DNA from: Trichoplax sp. H2
Lineage: Eukaryota; Placozoa; Uniplacotomia; Trichoplacea
Direction of reading: 5' to 3'
NCBI GenBank assembly: GCA_003344405.1
Contig: NOWV01000111.1
Coordinates: 186,001 to 250,000, forward strand
DNA length: 64,000 bases
Part shown: positions 48,508 through 60,639 of the stretch, piece after piece
How positions within the stretch are numbered: the first letter of the stretch is position 1
How the letters are laid out: each line of letters opens with the position of its first letter
Made by a program: the position numbers and the translations under genes
Notes under the pieces: generated by a model
Told to the model about the DNA's origin: nothing
What the model saw: only the letters and a program-made list of their open reading frames with translations
The model's database searches: none

Positions 48508-48760
48508 TCACATGACAAAATGTTCTTCAATAATGTCAGCAATTTCTGATATTTTCAATATTTCTTCAATAACGACATTTTCTGTCGGTGTTAAGGATGG
48601 AAAGAATCGCCACTTGTTTATCCATTTTGATGCGACTGTTCTTTTGTATTGCACAGCTTCATCATGGCAGAATATTTGGTCATTAATGATGTTAGCAATT
48701 TCTAATATTTTCAATATTTTTTTTAATAGTAATATTTTCTGTTGATGTTGAGGATGTTAA
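48508..48760 (-). pseudogene. Relic of a repeat protein (about 52-aa repeats)
   Basis: On the minus strand two related peptides follow each other: ENITIKK-ILKILEIANII upstream, then ENVVIEEILKISEIADII downstream. A single-base insertion in an A-run (about 48715-48725) breaks the frame between the ENITIKK and ILKILEI parts. The unit is about 150 bp. It looks like the remains of a leucine/isoleucine-rich repeat protein. No start codon, introns or family assignment are supported. Confidence 0.4.
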
Positions 48761-49382
48761 GAGTAGTAAATTAAATGGCATTGAATGATGAATAAAATTC
48801 TAGACGCTGGAAAAGGTATACCGATTAAGCCAGCCGTAGAATATTGTACATTCTTATGCAATAGACTTATTCCTCCATCGAATTTAAGATGTTTAAAGAG
48901 TGTTCAAGTAAAACGAGCTTGTTTTTCGACCTATACAACCACTTTATACAGTTTGAAATAATAACAACAGAATACACTCTAATTTTGCATTCTATCTGTG
49001 CATCAATTTATCCGACGTTCAGTAGACGTTTATAGAGATCAGTTTGCAATTTTTCTCACTTTCTTACAATAAATATCCTCAAACAAGTCAACTTGGCATT
49101 TGAGCAAAGTGTAAGAAGAGAGCTCTAATATTAGCTTAGCACTAATAAATTATTCAAGAATGCAATAGTAAAACCAATGTAGAATCTTTTCAATTGGAAA
49201 GTAGTGTAGCATGATTGGAAATATACAGATATCTTTAGGGTATATCGCGGTATATAACTAAAGTAAAATATATTTATTTCATGTAGAATAGTCAATTATG
49301 CTAAAATAAAGTAATTGTAGATGATGACAGGTGTGAATCGATGAAATAGTGTGCTTGCACTATTTTTATGCATACTAATGAA

Positions 49383-50000
49383 TTATCAAAAGATATACTG
49401 GTATCCTTTTTAAAATAAGGTAATTTTTATATTTTAATATAGAAAAAGGTAACTGGTATTGCCAGGCTATAAATAATGCCAGACGACATAAACTCTCTTC
49501 ATCACTGCTATTTTAGCCGTGTCATCAAAAAATATGTCAGTACTGCCATTTCACGTACATTATCAAAGATATATCGGTATTCTTTCAGCAATGTGTACGT
49601 TCTTACATTAAAAACATTGCATTTAAGGTATCTGATATTAAAAATTAATTCTTTCGTATCGCCATTTTAGGCACATTATCAAGAAATATCGATACTCTAG
49701 CTGCAATTTGCATGTCCTTATACTTAATATACTATATGCAGGATATCTGATGTTACAATATCTTCAGGACTGCTGTTTTACGCATGATATCAAAGACATA
49801 TCGGTACCCTTTTTGCAATTTGCGTGTTCTTATATTTAATATACTGTGTTTACGGTAGCTAATATTACAATCTCTTCAGGACTGCTATGTTATGAACATT
49901 ATTGTCATCAAAAATTTATTGGTGCTCTTTCTGTAATTTGCTTATTCTTATGTTTAATGTGTATGAGGCATCTGATATTACAATCTCTTTAGCACTACCA
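49383..50000. repeat. Degenerate ~115-bp tandem array
   Basis: The word 'tatcaaa-ata-atcggta' recurs at about 49383, 49561, 49677, 49788 and 49906, with spacings of 111-118 bp after the first. Each unit also carries 'gcaattt', 'ttcttat-ttaatat' and 'atctgatattacaatctctt'. No frame is conserved across units. Confidence 0.75.
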
Positions 50001-50730
50001 TTTTACTCACAGTTTGCTAATTTCAACAATGCTGTTTCATGCAGAGTAGAAATGATATACTCTATCATTCCAAATTCTATCGATATTGAACGCATAACTT
50101 ATCTCTTTCTTAATTTAATAAGGAGCTGTTGTGCTATAGTTCAGCTGAGAGTAATGTAATAAATAGTTAAGGTATAAAAAGATACATTAATACCTGAACA
50201 TTAATTTCCTCTAATAAAAAGCAAGGGTTACAGTATTTGCTATTTGGATACTAGTGTAAATTGTCGATTTTCTGCTTATTATAACGACGATGATATTTAC
50301 TAGCAACGCAACAATAAGAAAAGTCAATATTTCCTCCTCTAGCTGTGCCTTAGCAACACTCTTTCCTCAGTCCCTTGTGCTATAAAGATCGTACGTAGAC
50401 TAATTCTAATTACGCAATATATCATTAGGAATGTATGATTAATTAAGCAATTAACTATAAAGTACTTCCCACTAGATAGAATAGTTTTATAGACATTTTT
50501 TAAACGTTTCAATCTTGCAGACATTCCTGTTTCACCATAAAATGGTGAATGATAATAAATACAAAATGATCGGAGTTTAGAAGAAATGCTAAATAAAAAT
50601 TTTTTTCTATTCATAAATATCAATAAATAGTCCTAAACGAGATAGGATAGAAATCTACAGGAAATGCCAAATGAGATTTTGGTCTTTTAGTGGCATAAGT
50701 AAGGAAATGCTTAAACAAAGCATGATGAAA
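50001..50730. other. No gene seen
   Basis: AT-rich; short ORFs only. Confidence 0.4.
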
Positions 50731-51021
50731 CTGTACAAGAAATCGTCGTACAGTCTAGTACTGTACAGTACTGTATGAGCTATTTGCCATTTGTCGGAAA
50801 TTATCTTCGGACGGACGCTAAATATCTCAAAATGAAAACGCTAGCTACAGTACAAAAAATACTCTGGAGTACAGTACAGTGCTGTACAGTACAGTACTGT
50901 AAGGTACAGATGAACGTGTACTGTACTGTACTGTACAGTAGTTGACAGACAGTAGGGTTTTGTGCACTGTAGCGTACAGTTCAAAGTACTGTACGTGTAC
51001 AGTACTGTATACTGTAGCTTA
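50731..51021. promoter_or_regulatory. Dense GTACTGTAC cluster upstream of the 51.1-kb gene
   Basis: Two dense runs (50731-50777 and about 50849-51021) of TACAGTA/GTACTGTAC words, including 'gtactgtactgtactgtaca'. The cluster ends 101 bp before the ATG at 51122. Function is inferred from similar placement at AGA, PPT1 and the 35.6-kb gene. Confidence 0.55.
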
Positions 51022-51121
51022 CGGAGGGTAAAATCAATTCATCAACAAACTCGCCAACTCACAACAATTTCCACCTTGATTTGTACAAGTAAATGATTAT
51101 TTCATCATCAATGCTAACAAA

Positions 51122-51716
51122 ATGGTTGGAGGATCAGGTGAGTGATAGTCATAGTTGTCGAATTGAAATGGCTACGTCAAAATAGTGTATTTGATTGAGT
51201 ACGACAGTGCTTGGACAAAACTATTTGACGACTGGTGAAGAAGTACAGGTACTGTGCTGTAATGACCATAGACCTTCATTCGTACAAGCATTTTGCAAAT
51301 CGGTGTAGTCCCTTCGACAGGAATAGACTAGTACAGCATGCTCACAATGATCAAGGTTGCGATTCTACATGCGTAAACCTGAAATGTTGAAAATGCTTAG
51401 CAAAGGCCTCCATGCAACACGTCTAGTTACTTACAATACTCAATTTGGAATGGAGTTGATTGCCTATACTGTAGGTTACTGCAAGTGGATGATTGATTGC
51501 TTATTTACAGTAACAAAAACAATCCAAGTCATCCTTGGAGCCAACCAATATTGCAATATACCCATCGATAGTAGAAGTCATCTCGTTTTTAGAAACTCAC
51601 TTTGCATCACCAATCTATTCACAATTAACACATCTCTATACTTTTATCATTACTACAGTGAGCGGTAAACCTTTCCGAGAAGATCCAACATCCTACGCAA
51701 AAACCGGCATTCCATG
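51122..51716 (+). CDS. Unresolved 5' exons, possibly of the RBM41-like gene
   Basis: ATG at 51122 (MVGGS) ends at a GTGAGT donor (51138). The frame continues in 51208-51248 (LGQNYLTTGEEVQ), with matching phase. A further open block includes LRFYMRKPEMLKML and GLHATRLVTYNTQFGMELIAYT (about 51350-51465). Another, VEVISFLETHF to SYAKTGIP, ends at a GTAAGT donor (51717). That donor is phase 2 and fits the first secure RBM41 exon at 51978. Junctions between the middle blocks do not all agree in phase, so the model is incomplete. The peptides match no family I recognise and are not part of vertebrate RBM41. This is either a lineage-specific N-terminus or a separate overlapping gene. Confidence 0.35.
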
Positions 51717-51977
51717 GTAAGTACAGTAGATTGCAATGGAAATGACTGCTAGTTATGCCTAGACATAGAACAGTACATCATACTGTAATAATTTACCCTA
51801 GCATAGTCAATACATACAAGGACTGTATAGGTGACGTTATAAAAAAATGAAATCAGATACTAGTCGTTCATGAAGAAGCATAATGTTAGTGATATGCAAG
51901 ATATCGCTATAAAATTGGACTTACTGTAAGTACCTTATTTTACTCATCATGATCCTTGATACGTGCATTCTTTAAAG

Positions 51978-53822
51978 TGGTCATCCTACGCGATATAAAA
52001 GCCGGGGGGTAATTCGCTTGATTCGCGATTCTTCAACACCATATGAAGATCAGCGGATTGAAGCTCCTCCCAATGATAACGTTGAATCAGAAACCGATAA
52101 ACTCCTACATGATTTACTGGAAAAGCAATTAAGTAAGTCCGTCGACGTCAAAAGGTAAGCCATTCTACATGCATGCGATTGTAAACATTAGCTGGTTAAA
52201 TGCTCTCAAATGGAAGATGATAGTAATCGAATACTAATCATACTCATTTTGCCAAATTCTTATACATCATGATGGCAGGCAACGTAGGGATTTTGTCGGT
52301 GGAACAGTCGTTGATAATGCTCAGGGAGAATTTAGCGGACAATTATCTTTGGATCAATATAAAGTAAAATCGTCAATAAATGACCAAACTAATTTTTTAA
52401 GAAATCAAGGCTTAGATGAAGAGGAGATAAGGTACCAAGCAATGTGCATACCGGATTATCATAAGTGATACTCATTCATTCTTACAATTGTAGATGGAAA
52501 ATAGAAGATAACATAGAGTCACAATTTCAGTCAACAAAGCGGAAAAGATACGGTACTGATCCAAGCATAGCTAGAGACAGGCTAGAAAATATCGAACGCA
52601 AGATAATTAAAAAAGAGTCAATGCTGGCACATCCTGATAGTTTTACCAATGCTAAACCAATGAATAGGTGAAAATTAAGCATTATCAGAAGGATGGACCA
52701 AAATTATATAATATTAATGTGAAATGGATATCATCCGATTCTTAAATTTCTACATTGCTGTATGTTGCAGGCAGTTAATGGATATTGAAAAATCAATCAA
52801 TCGCGGTACAGAGAAGGCGACAATGTTCAGTCATCTTTTAAGACCAGAAAGTATTGAATCAAATGCAATATTACAAGCTACAGTGGATAACGTGAACCAT
52901 TCTATAAGCACTACTGATGGTAACAATTCCAATAGCAAGTGCAAAGAATTGAACGACGAGGAAACAAGATTACCCGTATCTTCTGAAATTGACGATGCAA
53001 CGTGCAAAGTAGAAATTACTATTGATCAACCGAGTAGTTCTCCATCTACTAAAGACGAAACAAGGCAAGAATATTACATTGTATGACTCACTAAAGCTTC
53101 AGAGAATTATTTTTTATAAAGCAAAACGACAACGAGTACTTTCTGTCTTCAAATATGCTATACCATACCATGGCTGAATATTTAGACTGTATAGACATAC
53201 AACTGTTGATCAAGTTATTTTATTTACTCCAATATAGAACTAAGGGAATAAATTACGGTACTGGTACCTTGCGTGATAATTTGCAAGCAGTAAAAGCAGA
53301 AGATATTATCAAGAATAGAATAACTATTGAGGAAATAAGAGCTATGGCAAGATTTGCTCATTATGAGCAGGGAGAACCTTCTAAGGTACTAATCTATTTC
53401 CCCATATAACTTACTTTATTCATATAATATTCCGTAGTTAAAGCATTGACGTCTATATAAAATTTGGGCAATTGTAGGTGCTCTACATCAAAAATTTAAG
53501 TGATAAAGTCAATGAGAAAGATTTAGTCATGACCTTTATAGGATTTCAAGAAGACAGTAAAGATAATATCCGATTTCGGTTAATGAAAGGCAAAATGAAA
53601 GGTCAAGCGTTCGTAACATTTTCAGGTATAACGATAGACACTACTCATTCATGACGTATTAAACTCTGATTATCTTTATAAAATCTTATTTGATTACATT
53701 CCGTAATAATGTCAAACCTATCAAAATTAGATGTAGCTACTGCGGGGAAAGCACTAGATTTAGTAAATGGATATAAGCTGAAAGGGAAGCCCATGGTTAT
53801 ACAATACGGGAAGAAATCATAA
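51978..53822 (+). CDS. RBM41: RNA-binding motif protein 41-like
   Basis: Seven exons: 51978-52154, 52279-52431, 52494-52667, 52771-53064, 53238-53385, 53478-53625 and 53731-53822, about 394 aa after the unresolved start (human 413). The N-terminal half shows the family's ETDKLLHDLLEKQL, LRNQGLDEEEI and RLENIERKI segments. The C-terminal RRM has RNP2 LYIKNL, RNP1 KGQAFVTF and the closing LVNGYKLKGKPMVIQYG, preceded by the family GEPSK. RBM41 is the paralogue of the U11/U12-65K protein and has been linked to U12-type snRNA. Exon 4 appears to end at a GC donor (AAG|GCAAGA at 53065); a GT alternative needs another acceptor. It is a nuclear RNA-binding protein by family. The start exon is unresolved; see 51122-51716. 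Confidence 0.9.
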
Positions 53823-54902
53823 ATACTTTGATACCGTGAGAAGAATAGCTACGTAAGCCCAAAGGATTGCGACCATAACGCAATGAAGTAAAATCATACT
53901 GATGTACAAACACCTTTTTATTATATATATATATATTAATATGCTATATTTATCTGTTTGATTATTTATGCGTATCTCCATAATGCCAAATTACATCTAT
54001 TGCACAAGACCCTATGTATAAATTTATTGTATGATAGTCAAAATTCGGTTCAACTGAATAAAATCAATCAAGCATTTGCATAGTATATACGGATTTTGCA
54101 TAACAACATATTTTCGTATGATCAACGCAACGATTGCCTGAGCAAAATTCCCATTGATTGAAATAAGTGTAGCTCCGTTTTAAGCCAATACCTTACCTTT
54201 TTGCCTTGTTTCTTATTAATGATAACAATGCTTATCGCCTTTGTTTTATCTTAGTTCTAACATAGACGAACTAGATCAATCATAAACACAATATTATCAC
54301 AACTGGGTTATGTTATAAAATCGTTTTCTTTTATGGTATGTACTTGAATTTCAAAGGTTACATTAGTTATAAGTCTAATAACAAAATTAATAGTCGTCAA
54401 GAATAGGAAGATAGCAGTAGAGTGCAGTAATTGTAATTTAGACACAAATAACAAACTCTTTAAGCATGTTTCTGTTTAATTGCGTAATAAACACATTAAA
54501 GTTTGGTTTACATTAATATACGTTGGGCAAATAATAACTTAACCAGCGTATTGACCATCTCAATTCAGGTTTCAATTACGCTAGGATACATTGCAGTCAC
54601 TTGCGAATCGATAATATTGTTATATTATGCATACAGTTTCGTCAGCTATTGCTCAATGCTCATGGATATCAATGGAATAAACTTCATCACATTTTTCTCA
54701 AGCATTGTGCCCTAAATTGTGCACATTTACAATTAACTCAATCTCATCAATAAAACGGTATGATGGAAAACATAATTTCGATGTCTGTAATTATAATAGC
54801 CATTGATAATACAATGGAGTCGTGCAGCCTAATTCACGAATATCTGGTAGTTTACTGTATATTAATATCTACTACTTATAAAATTATTAAAATCAAACTT
54901 TT
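53823..54902. other. No gene seen
   Basis: Spacer between converging genes. (TA)n tract at about 53918-53937. Confidence 0.4.
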
Positions 54903-56801
54903 TTAAACAAACATTTCTTCAGTGTCGTCTTCACTTTCAGTTAGAAGGGTATTAGCATTGTCCTTCGTATCTGTCTTTTTAGAGATATCTTTTGATACTT
55001 TGGATATCTACGCGAAAAAAACAAATAAGTGATATAAAACCAGTAAAATGAACTTTACAGATTATTATCACAAGTCTATTTACATCAAGTGGTAACATTG
55101 AAAATACTGATACGATATGACTAACCGTAATTTCCTGATCAACTTCCATTGCATAATCAACAGTAGGAGAGACAGCTACCGATCTTCTATCTCGACCTCC
55201 TTCTCTCTGAATTCGTTGAAAAAAGTTATTGTTACTCTTTGCCGTTGAGTGCAAATACAACTGATAATTTACAGGTATCGTACATAATTAAGCCCTAACC
55301 GATTTATCCTTATTCGAAACTCTGACATTGGTTTCCCCTTGATCCATGTGAGAGTCAAAATCGAGACTTAGATGCTTAGTGCCTCTTCTATTTTTCTTTG
55401 GCATAACACGTATCCTATCACGCGCAGCGCTATGATTCAGAACAGGTGAACTACTAATTGGCATACCATCCTTGTCATACTGTACAGACTCGTCTAAAAA
55501 TTATGAGCACATAATACAGGATCATCAGCGATTGAAAGCATTATGGTATATCAAGTAAAAGTGTAGCAAGATCTATAACATCACAATGTGGATCATTAAA
55601 AATCGGAATACTACTGTATCCCTTTTAGAAGTGATTCTGCTATTTTGGGACCTACCTTGTTTTTGCTGATTCAATAATTTATTCGGCGTTCCTCCATCGC
55701 TATTCTGTCTCATAGTCTATAAAAGAATTATTACTCTTAGACGTCAATAATAAAACAACTTAGGACAAAGCATTTAAGGCATCTTTATTACTACAGCCAA
55801 AAAATGAATTTCTCCAACCTGAATCGGTAATTTAACTCCTCTAGGAGGAGTTGCAAACGGGCTCTGAATTTTAAGCTTGGCATTTAATTCTTTGGCTATA
55901 TCGTTACCAAACTGTCGATTTGGTGTTTTTTGTGCGGTTATCGGATTAAATCCGATCGGCTTCTTTGCAACAGCTGGTGGAGTCGGTTTTTCATTTGATG
56001 GTGAGGAATTTTGGGCTGGCATTTTCTTTCCAAGCAGTGGATTAAAACCGATCGGTTTCTTAGCAATTGATGGTGGTGTCGATTTCTCACCAACTGGTGA
56101 TTCGGGTTGTTCCTAATAGTATGTATCCCCCAAAATGAGTCATTTACTGATAAGTATACCCTACTATCGGAATAACTAAGGTTTGCTTCGAGTTCCAATA
56201 TAAAATTACAGGATAAGATATACGTGTAAAGTAACGAAACTGTTCTCAAAAAATTCTACAGACAAATGATAAGTTTAAAACCATTGGAAATTTAGCTTTA
56301 TTATTCGGTTGAAGGATCGAGTTCGTAGGATTACTAAGCAAGAAATTTACTCGATTGCATTAAGTGCTATGGTAACGGGATAGAGTCAAATTCGATGAAA
56401 TACCATGCAGTAAATTTCATTTCGTTCATTGTATTTCACTGTGCAAATCGATTTGTAGTATACTAGACTCGATGTATGCTTTTCTATTTCCGATTTAATT
56501 CAATTCCGTACTTATTACGAACAGTTTAGCTATACATTCAATCATGAAATTGTGCAGTGTAATGTTGGCGCATTCTAAATCCTTCTTTTAAGTGGGTATA
56601 TTGAATACAGTACTTATATATAATACTAGTGTATATTCATAATGTCGTATGCTGTGTGCGTTATATCATTACAGATGAAAATAAAATAGCTACAAACAGT
56701 GGTCATACCGATTGATCAGCTCCACTTCTCCTTTTAAGCTTATCAGCAAGTTCTTTAGAAATATTACTACTTAGTAAAGGCATACCACCGGTTGCAGCCA
56801 T
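54903..56801 (-). CDS. Proline-rich protein with repeated LADKLKRR-type motifs, family unknown
   Basis: Six exons on the minus strand (56801-56709, 56112-55819, 55716-55656, 55493-55300, 55260-55126, 55007-54903) join with consistent phases (0, 0, 1, 0, 0) into 293 aa. All introns are GT-AG. It starts MAATGGMPLL. NISKELADKLKRRSG (about 14-28) is echoed by NDIAKELNAKLKIQSPF in exon 2. KKPIGFNP occurs twice in exon 2 in a Pro/Lys/Ser-rich context. A basic KKNRRGTKHLSLDFDS lies in exon 4 and an acidic ESEDDTEEMFV forms the C-terminus. There are no membrane segments or enzyme motifs. Paired amphipathic 'KxLxxKLxxR' segments in a Pro-rich chain resemble scaffold proteins of the actin or capping-protein type. 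That is a guess from composition. Confidence 0.65.
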
Positions 56802-59800
56802 ATTATACAGCAATGGCAAGAGTTACAAGAATGAATAGTATACGTATATAGTTTCTTTCTTTAGAAATGTCCGAAGTGATTTTTGTAATAAAATTTCACT
56901 TGGATTACCAGGAGTTAACAATTAATTGATTATATATTAGTAACCCTAAAAAAATGATTGATAAAGAACTGATATTAAATGTTGAATTGAATATACAGTA
57001 TTTATTAGGCTAAGCAGGTTATCAATAATAAATTGTGAGAAAATTGACTTGATACGAGAAATAAAAAAACGAGATACACGTCGATGCAATAACGTTTTGA
57101 AAAAGTGGCAAGGAATTGAGTTAAGATTCAGTGTTAGAAGAAGAGCATCCTCCAATTAAAATAATAAAAGATGGCCCAAGTACCCAACCATTTCCTACTA
57201 TACAAAGAGTAATACCTTCGCTAGTTGATACTTTTGTCAAGTGTATTTGAAACTTCATATCAAGTTTATAAGGTAATTAATTCTTAATATACGTACCATA
57301 TATATTAAGAAATGAGAACGATCGAACACACTGCATAAGGAACGTAACTAGGGCAAGGGGCTAAGTAAAAAATCCATTCTTTAGATTTACCATAGTCTTG
57401 GCAATCAAATCGACAAAAGGTGACTAGCGGTTAACAACATTTATTATCTACTATGTTGGTAACTTTGAATGAATAAAAAATGTTTCAAAGGCTTACATAC
57501 AGTGCAATGTAGTTTTATTACAGCCTTCAAGATAGTATTTTAAGAATCCAACTGTGCAGAAGGGGAAGTAGAAATGCACGGGTACTTAATGTTTGTTAGA
57601 AAGCCTATCAGACACTTTGAACTTTTGCTAGGATAAATCGATACGGAGACAACATCAATTGAAAGTCAAGTCAGACTAGCGATTAGAAATTAATGAGCGT
57701 ATGATAATAGTTAAAGTCTCATTTTGTTTGTAGACAATAATAGAGCCATCCATCCAATCTTTATTTTACTGGCAGACGTCTACGATTGTAGAGAGCAATT
57801 AAATAATAATTGAAGACTTTTTCCATACTTATCCAGGGACATTTTCCAATAACCTACTTGATAGTGGTATGACAGAGATGCATAGCGGTTAAAAGATCAA
57901 ATACTTGGCAAGCCAAGAATGCAAAGCATGGGAATAATATTTTTTGATTATGTCCCCTGAATCCCTGATTATGTATTAGTGGCCGTGATTCAATTAATTT
58001 GCAATGCTACGGTCAATATCAAACAGTTTCTTCTCCTTCCTTCACTGAAGAGGGCTGAAAAATGATTCAATAATCGAATTAAGGAGCGTATTAACCTTAG
58101 TAATACAGTACTGCATAGACTACTATACAGTAATGTCGTAGTATTTCAAATCAACAGCGATTACAAGAATGTTAGTAGCCATTTTCTCTTATTCTAATTA
58201 TCGATATATTCAATGAATTTCTATGACGACTGAAGTAATTCCACTAATTGGTGATGGCGACCGTGGTCGAATCTCGTCCACTTTTAGACAATAGGTGAAA
58301 AAAATAGAGATTTGAAATTTCCAGAGTGGATTTAATTGGGTTGAGAGGAGGACGAAAACGTCGGTAAAAACAGACATAAAATCAATCAAGTTGGACTGAT
58401 GGCGATTGTAAGCAACTTCATGTATGATATCTTAATCTACGTTATTGTTCACGTTTTTGTTGAGTCAATAATTGCAATAAAATGACGAGATTAGGTATCC
58501 ATAACACGACAGGCTTGAACAGTATGAGGTCATCAAGAGTGAGGGAGTTTGGCCTGGGGCAGTCGTTTATTTAAATAATTTAAGTTCAAGGTAGGCAGTG
58601 AGAGCGTCAAAGTCAATGAATGATCTAATCAAGTTACTTTTCTAGCTTAAGATTGAAGTTTATTGACGGTAAATTAGCCTAGTAGACAAGGGGTTATTAC
58701 TCATGAAGTGTATCCTGTCAATGCATGGTATTGGTATTGGAAAGGTTTTAACGGGAGCGTGTATTCTATGCTAAGATAGCGCTGTTATTTTTTGGCAATG
58801 ATGAATGATGGCAGATAATTTTCCAGTTGCCAGTATAGTACATGGATGAGTCCCATGGTAGTTATTCAATAATTGCTCTTTACATACCACTCATGATGAA
58901 ATATAAAATAAAATGAACGAGAATATGCAAGGTACCAGTTGACAGGGAAACGCAGTAGCAGATACAAGTGATTGTTGTTGTATTGTTGTATGGGAGGAGA
59001 AATTATTGCGGTTACGGAAAGACAGGTTGAAATCAAATATGGCGGATGTAGTTTATGTTGAAGTAGTTAGGAGACGATTGAATTTAATCCCTGGATCATT
59101 GACGTCTGGAACAGTGAGTAAATACCATCCATGGTGGAATTGGGAACGAGTTATAAAGTAAGTTGCGACTACGAAAGAAACGATGAAGACCTATCAGCAG
59201 CGTTAAAGACTTGATCGAACAGCCAATGCTGTTTTTAGCTGTATCTTGAGAGTTATTTCAATTAATATTTTATTATGCTAGCCCGATATCATCCAATACA
59301 GTATTAGCATAACGGTAAGCCCATCAATATCAGATCATTTCTAGTAAATTTCAACTTGCATTACTCTAGTAATGGCTTTTCATAATCGAACGGATTGAAT
59401 GTCTGTTGAGGCTGGCGATGAAAATCACCCCATCAAATTGCTATTTACCCAGCTTCAACATAACCGCCATAACGCTAATGCTTGAAGTTCTGTCTATTGC
59501 ATTATGGAGCCTGTTGGTAATAGCTTTTTTACTTACCCACTAATGCTGAACATCAATTTCTTGCTCTACGAATTAACTGGATCGATTCGATCACTCCTCA
59601 ACATACAACTAGGTAGAATTTCTTTCCCAAGGAGTCCCTGATATGGATATCTTGGATGCTCTCCTTCTCAATATTTGATCGGTTCAACCCCCAAATTGTT
59701 CAACTTGAACGGCCTGCCAAATGTTTCATCCAATGCGCCTACGGACGTTGACTTCCAATGCTAGCCACCACTAAACTAAGTGCTCTAAGTGGAGTGCGTA

Positions 59801-60220
59801 CTCATACTGTACTCTACTGAACTAGAGGTATTTCCAGGCTCGAGTATTTGGAAAGCAAGTGGGTGGGTCATGAGTTGCACGACCGGACATGGTGTTGACT
59901 TTGACCTGTGCAGCACCATAGACTACTAGAAGCAGACCCGGACGGATCGCACCCTCAGACGGACGGAAATCTTTACGAACTGGAAAGTGAGGTCCCGTTC
60001 ATGTCGAAAAATGATTACTGAGTCGGCAACGTGTGTATCTGTTTTCTAAATTACTGGTACTCCTTTCAATAACATTGTCGATCTTATCCAGCTGATTGTA
60101 TGACAGGGACCTGAGCGTAAAAGGACTTTACGCATTGAGCCATCGTAGAATCTAGTTTGGCACAATATGGAGGTGGGAAGTGTCTGTCCGTCCAAGAACG
60201 ATCACTCCAGCGACTGCAGC
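56802..60220. other. No secure gene; one possible exon
   Basis: Mostly featureless. At 57005-57150 a plus-strand frame reads CEKIDLIREIKKRDTRRCNN, then VLKKWQGIELRF. Immediately after it, in another frame, LEEEHPPIKIIKDGP and TQPFPTIQRVIPSLVDTF follow. The composition is protein-like and the switch suggests one frameshift, so this could be a decayed exon. No family is recognised. Confidence 0.3.
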
Positions 60221-60545
60221 CTGTACACTGTACAGTACAGCAGACTTCTGTATTACTCTACACTATAGTTAGATCGATCCAGCATCTGTTAACAACTATC
60301 AATACATCGCTGAAATGGCTTATAACGATATGATTTATTATGCATACCACATTGTAATTGCTGAGTTTCAATTCAAATAATTTCCATTACATAATCAATC
60401 ATGGAGTAAACGTATCCACTTGGGTGTGGTTCCAATACTGTCAGCGAAAGACTTTACACTGCGCAAGATCTTCTTCTACTGTAGTACAGTTCAGTACTAC
60501 AGTGTACAGTACCGCATATCATGCTGTACAGTGTACAGTACTGTG
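60221..60545. promoter_or_regulatory. TACAGTA/GTACTGT clusters upstream of PPT1
   Basis: Two dense runs, at 60221-60241 ('tgtacactgtacagtacag') and 60480-60545, ending 95 bp before the PPT1 ATG. This is the same word family as at 35754, 50731 and 26560. Regulatory role inferred from position. Confidence 0.55.
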
Positions 60546-60639
60546 CTTCAAGCTTCTGGTTCTCACTCCAGTCACATGACTCGGACTCTATCTCCTTTCT
60601 GCACTGAACTCAAGAAAAAGAATAACAACAGCCTCCAAG

